Assembly (NCBI GenBank): GCA_002499195.1
Contig: DAKS01000013.1
Span: 858-20,001 of the forward strand
From: Euryarchaeota archaeon UBA443
GTDB taxonomy: Archaea; Thermoplasmatota; Poseidoniia; Poseidoniales; Poseidoniaceae
Direction: 5' to 3'
DNA length: 19,144 nt
The position numbers and the translations under genes are program-made. A model generated the notes under the pieces. That model had not been told where the DNA came from and made no database searches. It was given only the letters and a program-made list of their open reading frames with translations. This document shows, one piece after another, positions 1 to 8,493 of the stretch (positions are counted from its first letter, which is position 1; each line of letters opens with the position of its first letter).

Positions 1-1
1 A

Positions 2-322
2 GGCGAGAACGGCGAAGACCTCTCCCGTGACCACGACAACGATGGCATGGATGACGGGGTAGATCCTGATGACGACAACGACAACATTCTTGATGTCGAT
101 GAAGCAGATGGTGACTTCGGTAACTACCGCTACGATCACGACAATGATGGAATTTGGGATCTCAGTGACACCGATGACGACAACGACGGTCTAAGCGACT
201 GGTTCGAAATCAACGATGGCAACGATCTCACAGGTCAATTTGACTCCGACAACGACGGAATCGAGAACCAACTCGATGACGACGATGACGACGACGGAAT
301 CCTCGATTCCCTCGAAAACTGA
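2..322 (+). CDS. Asp-repeat (thrombospondin type 3-like) surface protein, C-terminal fragment
   Basis: The reading frame is already open at base 2, so the gene starts upstream and only its last 106 codons are visible. It is almost wholly built of units of the pattern D-x-D-N-D-G-x-x-D, with D-D-D-N-D variants such as DHDNDGMDDGV, DPDDDNDNILD and DSDNDGIENQLD. In thrombospondin type 3 and related bacterial and archaeal adhesin repeats, such loops bind calcium through regularly spaced Asp and Asn side chains. The chain stops directly after a run of seven Asp and the residues GILDSLEN. There is no transmembrane segment, sorting signal or basic tail, unlike the two complete large proteins downstream. 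It is therefore either freely secreted, anchored by an unseen N-terminal part, or held by other subunits. The repeats closely match those of the next gene, which suggests a paralogue. Secretion is inferred, because no signal peptide lies in the window. Confidence 0.85.
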   Translation, partial: GENGEDLSRDHDNDGMDDGVDPDDDNDNILDVDEADGDFGNYRYDHDNDGIWDLSDTDDDNDGLSDWFEINDGNDLTGQFDSDNDGIENQLDDDDDDDGILDSLEN

Positions 323-352
323 GTCAGGTTCGATTGAGAATCAAGTCGTAAC

Positions 353-417
353 TCCGCTCTTTTCGAGCGGATGGCCGAGCCTCAGGGGAGCCAGCTCCCC
401 TGGGGCTCCTTTCTTTT
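353..417 (+). terminator. Double hairpin plus T-rich tail, probable terminator
   Basis: Two hairpins follow the stop codon at 320-322. The first is a perfect 7-bp stem (353-359 with 365-371) around a TTTTC loop. The second is much stronger: 377-390 pairs with 395-408 (14 bp, one G-T wobble) around a 4-base loop. It is followed by the pyrimidine-rich stretch CCTTTCTTTT (408-417). This has the shape of a bacterial intrinsic terminator. Archaeal RNA polymerase can terminate on T-tracts alone, so the role of the stems in an archaeon is inferred; they may instead protect or process the mRNA 3' end. Confidence 0.65.
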
Positions 418-432
418 GATATCCTTCTTATC

Positions 433-462
433 TGGGTGATACTTTCGGTCCTCAATCACCCA
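433..462. promoter_or_regulatory. 8-bp inverted repeat upstream of the giant gene
   Basis: The arms TGGGTGAT (433-440) and ATCACCCA (455-462) are perfect reverse complements separated by 14 bases. The dyad lies just upstream of a TATA-like stretch and about 50 bases before the ATG at 513. That is a reasonable position for an activator or repressor site, and the spacing suits a dimeric regulator. The arms could also be a transcript hairpin if transcription enters from upstream. An 8-bp dyad can occur by chance, so the regulatory role is tentative. Confidence 0.3.
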
Positions 463-465
463 TTG

Positions 466-475
466 TTTTCATATA
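466..475 (+). promoter_or_regulatory. TATA-box-like element of the giant surface-protein gene
   Basis: The AT-rich element TTTTCATATA is centred about 27 bases before position 499. A transcript starting near there would have a leader of roughly 14 bases that just includes the ribosome binding site GAGGGGAG at 502-509. This agrees with archaeal TATA-to-start spacing. Only the sequence and spacing support it. Confidence 0.35.
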
Positions 476-501
476 CAGTTCCTTGGTCAGCAGACTGTTT
501 A

Positions 502-509
502 GAGGGGAG
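502..509 (+). promoter_or_regulatory. Ribosome binding site that fixes the start at 513
   Basis: The purine-rich GAGGGGAG lies 3 bases upstream of the ATG at 513 and resembles the archaeal GGAGGTGA consensus. An in-frame TTG at 483 would add ten residues ahead of this site, but it lies close to the TATA-like element and has no ribosome binding site of its own. The ATG is therefore preferred. Confidence 0.6.
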
Positions 510-512
510 CAA

Positions 513-3500
513 ATGCTAGAAAACCGAAACAAAATCAACCGACGACCAAATGCCTTCAAATCACTTCTTCTTGTGTTCTTGATGGTTATGAGCACAACAC
601 TTGCAATGATGGTTCCATCCGAATGGGATCAAGAAGAGACATCGATCGATGTTGAATATCGTTCAATGCAAAGCAGCCCTGCTCTCCAATCGATGGACCA
701 AGCAGGACAAGGCCAATATGAAGGTTCCACAGTATTCCACTCAGACGATGTTCACCCCTCTCTCCGTGACATCATGTGGGCTGACATCGGAGTCTCATCT
801 GGTATCATCAACGATCTAGCAGCTGTTGAAGCAATCATGGCATCCGATAACTTCCTCGTCGAAGAATCAAACCGAAACGACCACGACAACGACGGAATCA
901 GTGATTTGTACGATCTTGATGATGACAACGATGGAATCTACGATCTCATCGAGCGTTTTGATGGATGTTATGGAACAGATCCATTCGATCACGACAACGA
1001 CGGAATTCTTGATATCGACGATTGGGACGATGATAACGACGGAATTCTTGAAGGGCCAATCGATTATGCCGCTCTCGAAGCACAAGGATTCGACCCACGA
1101 AATGTTTCCACAGACCGATTTGTTATCGAGACAACACTTCACCCTTGGATTACAACCCCAACTCCTGTAGGCTCATTCTACCTTGCAGATCAAAACCCAT
1201 TCGATCACGACAACGACGGTGTTACCGATGAAGACAACGATGGTTCAGGTTCAGGCCGATTCGACGAAGACGATGATAACGATGGCCGTATCGATCAATT
1301 CACATGGCCTTGCGATTTCGATTCAGATGGTCTGATGGATTACTTTGACCCAGACGACGACAATGATAACGTAGCTGACGTTGATGATTCACACCCTTAT
1401 GATGCAACTATTACAACCAGTAATATTGCTGCAGGCAATCTTTTCGACGCTCCCGTTGTATGGGACTTTATTGACTATCGAGATTACTCCGGTGGCGTCA
1501 ACTACGTTACTTGGGAGGCTGCACGTGTTAGCGCTGATGGACAAGGCCCAGGCGCAGAAGGTGCACAAGGAACGCCTTCATTCACCGACATTGTCGATGG
1601 AGATCTTGACGGTGACGGTATTCCAAACTTCATAGATCCTGATAATGACAACGATGGAACTCCTGACTCTGCCGATACAGATGACGACAACGACGGAATT
1701 CTCGATATGTTTGACCCAGATGACGATAACGATGGAGTTCCGGATACATGTGTTAACATCGACAACAACGGTGATGGACTTGGAGATTACACCCGCGAGA
1801 ACAATACTCCATACCAAACGCCCGGGGGCGATACAGACAGCAAAACAGGACTTGACTGTGAGATTGACTATGATCAGGACCTCGACGACGACCGCCTTCG
1901 ACCATTCGATCAAAACTACAACGCAATCTACGATTGGTTGGACCCAGAACTAGGAGGTACAACCAGCCCAGATAACCCAGGAAACGTTTTGGTTAGTGGC
2001 GATGCAACCAATTTCGAATACGACCTCGATGATGATAACATCGATAATGAAAATGACAGTTTCCCATTGGATAAGGCATCCGATGTCATCGGATGGAACT
2101 GTCCAACTTCGGCTAATCCAAATCCAATCAATCCAGATCCACGGTGCCAAACCCGCCGCGCATCGTTTTCACAGTTCAATGACTGGGATGGTGATGGAGT
2201 TCTCAACTGGGAAGATATTGATGACGACAACGATGGAATCATCGATATTCTTGACATTGATTGGGACTGTGACCTCGACAACGATGGAGATCTTCACGCC
2301 ATTAACGGCGCATTGTATCGCGATGATGGGCCGAATGCGGTCGACTCCGATATCGATGGAGATGGACTTGAGAACGATATTGATTGGGACGATGACAACG
2401 ACGGTCTTTCAGACCTCTTCGATCCCGATGACGGCAATTGTGGTGCAGTTGACCCCGACTTGAACGATGCATTCCAACAACCTTCCTACCCGGTTGGAGA
2501 TCTTGGACCTCTAGATGGAAGCGGCGACAACCAAGATTACACCGATAACATAGATTCTTACTGGGCAATGGTCTTTTGGCACAATCCGTTTTCAGACATG
2601 ATGATCGATTACAACGGATACGATGGTACAACCAACCCTCCAACACCAGGAAACGTTCCTGAATTCTACTGGTTCCTTTTCGCTCGCTGGTCTTCTTACA
2701 ACGGCGGTAATGAATGGGATATTGACAGTGATGGGGATTCCCTCGTTAACGGACTTGACACCGATCAAGATGCAGACGGTATGCCAGACTGGTGGGACCA
2801 AGACGAAGGAAACGACGGAATTATGGATGTTAACGATGTCAAGATGGGCGGTACATTCAACATGAGTGTATGTGGCCACACAGTCGGTAACATTGGGCAA
2901 GGATTTGTCTGCGGTTACGCTTACGCTATTGCTTACCAAATGCCACTGAATGGCGTCAATGCCCAATTCGGCCTTCCATATTCAACACGACCAGACGCAG
3001 CAATCGATCAAGGTGCTACTGCCGGCGGACAATCTGGAAATTGGTCATGCACTCCAGGGGCCCAAGGCGGATGTTGGCACTACGATTTCGGCGGCGACGG
3101 AGTCATCGATTCAGCAATAACATACACTCAGATGCAAAACAACCGTGATGCATTCGTGACATGGATTGGATTGACAACAGGCGTTTGGCAATGGAACTCA
3201 GACAATGGGCCAGAAGCCGATTTCCCTGATGAATTGGGAGCCGATCTCGACAAGAACGATGTCGACGGAGATGTAGATGGTGATTTCTACAACAATACAA
3301 TCGATTTGGATGATGATTATGACTCCATCTTTGACTGGTTTGACGTAGATGATGATAACGATGGTCTATGGGATTATTTCGAAGTCGACACTAACGACGA
3401 CTTGGATGACGATGCAGGGCAAGAGAATGGTAATTTCTTCTCAGGGGCCAACTGCGTCGACAACGACGACGATGGAAACGATGAAGATGCTGATGATGAC

Positions 3501-6500
3501 GGCTTCTACCAAGCTGTTTGGGACCGCGGTCAAATGACACTGGGCCTCCAGCAACCAAGAGTTTACGACGTCGATAATGACAACGACGGTGTTCCAGACG
3601 GCGAAGACCATGATGACGATAACAACGGTATTCTAGACGGCGACCAGGAAAAAATCGCCGGATGTTTCTGGGGTGAAGAACAATCCACATGGGATCACGA
3701 TAACGATGGAATCGTTAACTGGGCTGATGATGATTGGGATGGTGACGGTATTTCGAACACCTTGGAACTTGCTATCTCCCTGACACAAGCCTTTGACCAC
3801 GATAACGATGGCGATCGTGACGACATTGACGTAGACGATGACGAAGACGGTATGCACGACGAAGACGAGATCATGCTTTGGCCTGAACGATTCAACCGTA
3901 ACTCAACAAATCCTTGGGATCACGATGACTTTGGAAATGGCGAAGCCCTTGCAAATCCAAACGACCTCACAACGGGGCCTGACGTTAACGATACGGATGA
4001 CGATAACGACACTCGGAACGATTTGGATTATGACCATCTTGAAGAAGGGTTCACAGCAGATCCATGTTATCAAGGAGCCGAATCCTCGGATTGGGATCAT
4101 GACAACGACTGTGTTCTTGATGAAGACGATAAGGCGTTGACGTTTATTACATTGGATATACCAAACAACTTGTGGCTTGATGCACGTAGCCCAGCAATTT
4201 TCAACGGCCTTGTAGAATGGATTAATCCGATTTCTGGCCTTCGTGAAAATGCAAGCGGGCTTCCCGTTCAAATCCACATCGAGTGGGCAGACAACGGTAC
4301 TACAGCAGTTGAAACGACCAATATTTTGTCGGGCTTAGACGGACGATTCTCCGTCGGTCAATTCCTTTATCCGGAAGACATTATCGTTGGTGACAACACG
4401 ACGTACAAGGTTTATGCAGTCGTTACAGAGATGTTTGCATTCAATGGTGCAACCTCATCCGACTACCTTGTTGGTGTTGAAGCAAACATGACTATCGATC
4501 CAAGTAGCAACAACTGGGATTATTTCCGAAGCGACGAACAACAACTTTGGTTGGAATTTTATTCGTACTACGCTGCAGATTATGAGCGTGGTATCTACTC
4601 CAATCCAATTCCATATGCTCCAGTAACATTCTCGTTCTATGGTGGCTTGTTTGGTAATCTAACGCATCCAACGAACTTCACCAACTTTGATGGAAATGGA
4701 TACAGAGCAAACTCATTCGGGCTTACATCCATATCCTTTGAGCAAACCGGTGGAGCGAACGGAGTTTGGAAACAAGTCCAATTCAATTCCACAATGGATA
4801 ACGGTCCAGGTAAAGCACCAGGCGGCCTCGAAGAAATCATCTGGAACAACAATACAAAGATGCACGACGTTGTTCAAACCAATGGCTTATCGGATCAATA
4901 CGTCCGAGTTAATACGAGTTTGCCGAAAGGCGACTACAGCTACATTGGGCGAGTCCAACCTGAACTTGCAGGAGCGGAATATCCGTTCCCGTACCTGCAT
5001 GGTGATGAAGATGACAATGCTCGTTCAATGCGTGTTATGCATCGCATGAATATTGACGGAACGATGACCTTTGAGGGAATCCACCCAATTACATTCTTTG
5101 ATTCAACCATTAACAATGGAGATGGGACATTTGGTAATTGGCGCTACGTTTACCACGGTCCAGCGTTGACTGCAGCCGGCATTAACTACAATGAGGTTTC
5201 AGCATACAAGGCATATAGCATGCTTTGGGATGGAAATCCAACATCACTGACTGGTGAAGCAACGAACATTATCGATTTCGTTGATGTTAACGCTACTCAT
5301 TGGTTCATCAGCCTCGTCAACGGTGGAGACGGTGACTTGCCGCCTTGTGGCCAAATCGATCCATCAGATCCAGATAGCCCAGTTCGCTGCGAAATCGTTC
5401 CAGAGATGGATACGGGAGCATCCCTTGAATTGACAGGTTCAGTTACCAACCGGTCACTCGTTCCTTGGACCATTGAACCGGTCGCAGTTCAACTAGACAA
5501 AGATAAGAACGGAATCTTCAGCAGTGGCGGAGAGACCCAATTTACTCAGAGACCTGATTGTATGGATGCTCAAAACAACAGAATTCCAATGCAGAGCATT
5601 GATGATGAAGTTGAATGTATAACCAAGGGAGGTGTTGGAGCCGAATACGACTACAACTTCACTTGGGAACGCCAATACTCATCAGGAACCTATGGAATGC
5701 GTGTGGATTTCACGAATTCAGGTTACTATTTCACTGGAAATTCATCCGCTTTGGCAACAACGGGTGCATACATCAACGTCACAGTGGTTGGAACAACATC
5801 GTTTGAATTGACTTCCATTGCTCGATTGTATCGAAACACCAACACTTCGATTCAAGCACGACTTATTGACAATGCATTACAACCTGTTCGAGAAGCACCA
5901 GTCAATTACACATGGTCATTCGATGGACGAACTGAAACGAGTTATACGGATACGAATGGATTCTTTGAGATGCCATTCAACATCACAGCAGAGGATGACC
6001 TTGGGCAGTTTACGCTAACGTTCGACTACGAAGGAACGCCTCTTCTCAAACCAAGCAATGCTGTCCAAGACGTATGGGTTGTCTCGCGCACATACCTTTC
6101 AGTTGTTTCAACCGATGGGAACCGGCGCCAGTCAGGTGACTTGTGGGATTTCACTGCGCAGGTGAAGGATGACAACAAGACGCTCGAGTACGATACAGGC
6201 GGCCGCGATCTCGACGGAGAAAGCGCTCCAAACGGCGGTTTAGTCGATGTTATCTTCGAGGGCACAGACTTCGACAATATCCAACACCGTCAGGTTATTG
6301 CAACACTCGCTCCTTCTGCTGGTGTCATTTCCTTACCGTCAACACAACCAGACAATTCCCATCTCTGTTATTATGATGGTAACGATGATGGATTTGCAGA
6401 TCGTGACTTGAACCAAGACGGAAACTTGGACCGGCTTGAAACAGTCGGTTGTCTCAAGGCAGATATCAGTCCTCTTTCTCCAACCAAGTTGCGAGCAGAT

Positions 6501-8441
6501 CCTGAATCGTTCTTACCCGACGGTTTTGGACCGGTGAATGTTATTCTTCGATTCGAGGAATCTTTGCCAAACGAGGGCTGCGCTCCACTTGATGCGAGCT
6601 ATCTTGGTCTGCAGGGTCAATGGGATCCATGCGCCAACGTTCCAGGTAACAACCATTACCGAACAGTCATGACTTACAATGCAAATGGTTTCTCCTTGAT
6701 TGGACGGACTTCACTGTCCGTCGATGACCAAGTTGTATACACAAGCGAGGTAGATCCGGTAACAGGACTTGTTGTACCGAAACCAATGGTTGTTACAGGT
6801 AAACTTACTGATGAACTCGGCGAAGTACTTCCAGGAAGAACCATTCGTATTAGTTATGAGATGGTGAATGGTCAAAGCGGGCCGGTGAATTGTAATGCAG
6901 CGGTAACGGATGCTGATGGAAACTACTCCATCACATGTCCACTTTCCGACGTTTTAGCTGGTAAGACCAAGGTGACCGTTTCGTATTCATCCTACGATAA
7001 CAACGATGCATTCCGTTATGATAACAAGACGGTTCAAACCGAGTTTGATGTATTCTCAAACTCAACACTCGCAATTACCGAAGTTGGGCCATTCAAGTCT
7101 AGTGTTGACACTTACAGTGTAGAAGGAATTCCATATCCAGTACTTTACTTGAAGGAATCCTTCCACATCGACGCGTTGTTAACACAGAGCAATGGACAAG
7201 CAGTTGGCGGTAAATGTCTCAACATCTACCTTGATCCAGCCGAGAATATCCGTCCTATTGCAACGATTCGAACAAACGACCTCGATGGAACTGTTGAATG
7301 GTTTAGCGGAGATCCGCTTCAGAACCCAACGCTACGTGGTGTTGAACTTACGGGCGGAAAGAAGGAAGGTTTCCGATTACTCAAGGTCGCATTTGAACCG
7401 GATGTCAATGTCCCCGGCGGGTGCGATAAGGACGTAGAAAATGTCCTGAATGGTTCGGAAATAGAAATGGAAGTACTCGTACGATCCCGTGTCGATCTAC
7501 AAGTTGAAACCAACTGGTATTACGGCGGCGAAGCCGGTGTTCCTGAAGGGACGCTCATCGTCGGTGAAGTTGCTCTCTTGCGAGATCGCCTTGACATTGC
7601 AATCGAGAACGAAGAAATTCAGTTTATTCGACAATACCGTAACGAAACTGGTGCTTGGGTAACCATGCAAGCGGTGACAAACAAGACCGTCACCAACGAG
7701 CAAGGTATTGCCCGTTTCGAATGGGCATTCGATGGGCGCTCTTGTGATGGTGTTGAGTGCAGTGGTGAATGGCAGGTTATTGCTGTCTATGTTGGAAGTC
7801 AGAACTTCCAAGCATCTCCGAATAACATTACCTTCGCTGTTGATTACAAGGCTGCAACTGAACTCGAATCAAAGGGCTTCTTTAGTCCCGAAAATGCCAT
7901 GGCATTCAGCATTGTTCTGATGGCATTGTTGGTTGCGAGTGCGTTGTACTACCGACGTGTAATGAGTCGACGACAAGTTCAGTCACTACGCGGTATTCTT
8001 ACCGATGCGATGATGCAACTCGAAGCAAGTAACGAATACATCAAGATCATCTTTGATTGTTACAAGAACCTAGTACGCCACTTCAGAAAGTATGGTTTCA
8101 TGAAGAAGGTTTACGAAACTACACGTGAATTCGAAGCAGCGGTTCGTACAGCTTTCAATATGGTTCCGCCGCAACAACTCGATGCGTTCTTGACCATCTT
8201 TGAAGAGGCACGTTATTCCGATCACAACATTGGTGTTATGCAACGCGACCAAGCAATATCAACACTTGGAACGATCACGACATCCATAACAAGTGCATTG
8301 GGCGAAGAAGCGCACATCAAGCGCTACGAAGCGACCGGATTGTATGAGAAGCAAACCAAGGCCGGAGAGTTCGTTGCTGCAGACGGAACACTTCGACAAG
8401 CGGGAATTGTTGAAGGTGAATCCTCCGATTTCAAGATTTGA
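513..8441 (+). CDS. Giant Asp-repeat surface protein with Ig-like domains, C-terminal TM and DUF4129-like cytoplasmic tail
   Basis: From the ATG at 513 the product is 2642 residues. Residues 1-15 are polar and basic, followed by a hydrophobic stretch (about 16-32, LLLVFLMVMSTTLAMMV) that acts as a signal peptide or signal anchor. Residues about 123-1206 hold dozens of D-x-D-N-D-G-type repeats, probably calcium-binding, interrupted by inserts with scattered Cys. Residues about 1207-2455 look like tandem beta-sandwich domains of the Ig/transthyretin/carboxypeptidase-regulatory kind, for example a segment around 2085-2170 containing DELGEVLPGRTIRISYE and DADGNYSITC. They carry many N-x-S/T sites. 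A single TM helix lies at 2462-2480, followed by YYRRV as a positive-inside cue. The 162-residue tail contains VYETTREFEAAV and FEEARYSDHNIG, which resemble DUF4129, a domain found at the cytoplasmic end of archaeal transglutaminase-like membrane proteins. No transglutaminase catalytic domain is seen. The role is not known; a long calcium-stiffened adhesin or S-layer-associated stalk that reports inward is an inference. Confidence 0.88.
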   Translation: MLENRNKINRRPNAFKSLLLVFLMVMSTTLAMMVPSEWDQEETSIDVEYRSMQSSPALQSMDQAGQGQYEGSTVFHSDDVHPSLRDIMWADIGVSSGIINDLAAVEAIMASDNFLVEESNRNDHDNDGISDLYDLDDDNDGIYDLIERFDGCYGTDPFDHDNDGILDIDDWDDDNDGILEGPIDYAALEAQGFDPRNVSTDRFVIETTLHPWITTPTPVGSFYLADQNPFDHDNDGVTDEDNDGSGSGRFDEDDDNDGRIDQFTWPCDFDSDGLMDYFDPDDDNDNVADVDDSHPYDATITTSNIAAGNLFDAPVVWDFIDYRDYSGGVNYVTWEAARVSADGQGPGAEGAQGTPSFTDIVDGDLDGDGIPNFIDPDNDNDGTPDSADTDDDNDGILDMFDPDDDNDGVPDTCVNIDNNGDGLGDYTRENNTPYQTPGGDTDSKTGLDCEIDYDQDLDDDRLRPFDQNYNAIYDWLDPELGGTTSPDNPGNVLVSGDATNFEYDLDDDNIDNENDSFPLDKASDVIGWNCPTSANPNPINPDPRCQTRRASFSQFNDWDGDGVLNWEDIDDDNDGIIDILDIDWDCDLDNDGDLHAINGALYRDDGPNAVDSDIDGDGLENDIDWDDDNDGLSDLFDPDDGNCGAVDPDLNDAFQQPSYPVGDLGPLDGSGDNQDYTDNIDSYWAMVFWHNPFSDMMIDYNGYDGTTNPPTPGNVPEFYWFLFARWSSYNGGNEWDIDSDGDSLVNGLDTDQDADGMPDWWDQDEGNDGIMDVNDVKMGGTFNMSVCGHTVGNIGQGFVCGYAYAIAYQMPLNGVNAQFGLPYSTRPDAAIDQGATAGGQSGNWSCTPGAQGGCWHYDFGGDGVIDSAITYTQMQNNRDAFVTWIGLTTGVWQWNSDNGPEADFPDELGADLDKNDVDGDVDGDFYNNTIDLDDDYDSIFDWFDVDDDNDGLWDYFEVDTNDDLDDDAGQENGNFFSGANCVDNDDDGNDEDADDDGFYQAVWDRGQMTLGLQQPRVYDVDNDNDGVPDGEDHDDDNNGILDGDQEKIAGCFWGEEQSTWDHDNDGIVNWADDDWDGDGISNTLELAISLTQAFDHDNDGDRDDIDVDDDEDGMHDEDEIMLWPERFNRNSTNPWDHDDFGNGEALANPNDLTTGPDVNDTDDDNDTRNDLDYDHLEEGFTADPCYQGAESSDWDHDNDCVLDEDDKALTFITLDIPNNLWLDARSPAIFNGLVEWINPISGLRENASGLPVQIHIEWADNGTTAVETTNILSGLDGRFSVGQFLYPEDIIVGDNTTYKVYAVVTEMFAFNGATSSDYLVGVEANMTIDPSSNNWDYFRSDEQQLWLEFYSYYAADYERGIYSNPIPYAPVTFSFYGGLFGNLTHPTNFTNFDGNGYRANSFGLTSISFEQTGGANGVWKQVQFNSTMDNGPGKAPGGLEEIIWNNNTKMHDVVQTNGLSDQYVRVNTSLPKGDYSYIGRVQPELAGAEYPFPYLHGDEDDNARSMRVMHRMNIDGTMTFEGIHPITFFDSTINNGDGTFGNWRYVYHGPALTAAGINYNEVSAYKAYSMLWDGNPTSLTGEATNIIDFVDVNATHWFISLVNGGDGDLPPCGQIDPSDPDSPVRCEIVPEMDTGASLELTGSVTNRSLVPWTIEPVAVQLDKDKNGIFSSGGETQFTQRPDCMDAQNNRIPMQSIDDEVECITKGGVGAEYDYNFTWERQYSSGTYGMRVDFTNSGYYFTGNSSALATTGAYINVTVVGTTSFELTSIARLYRNTNTSIQARLIDNALQPVREAPVNYTWSFDGRTETSYTDTNGFFEMPFNITAEDDLGQFTLTFDYEGTPLLKPSNAVQDVWVVSRTYLSVVSTDGNRRQSGDLWDFTAQVKDDNKTLEYDTGGRDLDGESAPNGGLVDVIFEGTDFDNIQHRQVIATLAPSAGVISLPSTQPDNSHLCYYDGNDDGFADRDLNQDGNLDRLETVGCLKADISPLSPTKLRADPESFLPDGFGPVNVILRFEESLPNEGCAPLDASYLGLQGQWDPCANVPGNNHYRTVMTYNANGFSLIGRTSLSVDDQVVYTSEVDPVTGLVVPKPMVVTGKLTDELGEVLPGRTIRISYEMVNGQSGPVNCNAAVTDADGNYSITCPLSDVLAGKTKVTVSYSSYDNNDAFRYDNKTVQTEFDVFSNSTLAITEVGPFKSSVDTYSVEGIPYPVLYLKESFHIDALLTQSNGQAVGGKCLNIYLDPAENIRPIATIRTNDLDGTVEWFSGDPLQNPTLRGVELTGGKKEGFRLLKVAFEPDVNVPGGCDKDVENVLNGSEIEMEVLVRSRVDLQVETNWYYGGEAGVPEGTLIVGEVALLRDRLDIAIENEEIQFIRQYRNETGAWVTMQAVTNKTVTNEQGIARFEWAFDGRSCDGVECSGEWQVIAVYVGSQNFQASPNNITFAVDYKAATELESKGFFSPENAMAFSIVLMALLVASALYYRRVMSRRQVQSLRGILTDAMMQLEASNEYIKIIFDCYKNLVRHFRKYGFMKKVYETTREFEAAVRTAFNMVPPQQLDAFLTIFEEARYSDHNIGVMQRDQAISTLGTITTSITSALGEEAHIKRYEATGLYEKQTKAGEFVAADGTLRQAGIVEGESSDFKI
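880..4135 (+). repeat. Coding Asp-repeat tract (thrombospondin type 3-like)
   Basis: The tract encodes recurring motifs such as DHDNDGI, DDDNDGI and DPDDDNDGVPD. At DNA level it shows recurring GAY-AAY-GAY-GGN blocks. At least one exact repeat of 23 bases is present (981-1003 and 1197-1219, encoding PFDHDNDG). The repeats are imperfect and separated by non-repeat inserts of up to about 100 residues, for example around 1411-1590 and 2845-3070. The tract is therefore a diverged array, not a recent tandem expansion. It keeps shadow frames open on both strands. Confidence 0.85.
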
Positions 8442-8448
8442 ATCTTGA
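8431..8448. repeat. Perfect inverted repeat overlapping the giant gene's stop codon
   Basis: TCAAGATT (8431-8438) and AATCTTGA (8441-8448) are perfect 8-bp arms flanking TG. The TGA stop occupies 8439-8441. As RNA this could form a 7-bp stem with a TTGA loop. No T-tract follows, so it is not a classic terminator. A role in 3'-end formation or coupling is speculative. Confidence 0.4.
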
Positions 8449-8459
8449 ATAGGTTACAC

Positions 8460-8485
8460 TGAATGTTGGCACGAGCCAACCTTCA
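8460..8485 (+). other. Hairpin just upstream of the next gene
   Basis: GTTGGC (8465-8470) pairs with GCCAAC (8475-8480) around an ACGA loop. After one mismatch the stem extends by TGAA (8460-8463) with TTCA (8482-8485). It ends 8 bases before the ATG at 8494, in the 52-base gap between two genes. It could mark a 3' end, a processing site or a leader structure. Chance cannot be excluded. Confidence 0.35.
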
Positions 8486-8493
8486 AGGGTAGG

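Noticed and set aside
216..419. Open frame overlapping the first gene's end
   Set aside because: It is Thr/Ser-rich, out of frame with the repeat gene, and runs into the terminator hairpin, so it is a shadow.
483..512. TTG at 483 as start of the giant protein
   Set aside because: It has no ribosome binding site and lies close to the TATA-like element. The ATG at 513 has GAGGGGAG just upstream and places the hydrophobic signal at a normal distance from the N-terminus.
981..1219. Exact 23-base repeat considered as a CRISPR or transposon repeat
   Set aside because: It is in frame, encodes the PFDHDNDG unit, and occurs within a diverged protein repeat without regular spacers.
826..3895. Many overlapping open frames on both strands inside the Asp-repeat tract
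   Set aside because: The GAY-AAY-GAY-GGN repeat composition avoids stops in other frames, giving Thr/Met-rich or Val/Ile/Ser-rich nonsense proteins. None has a ribosome binding site or family match.
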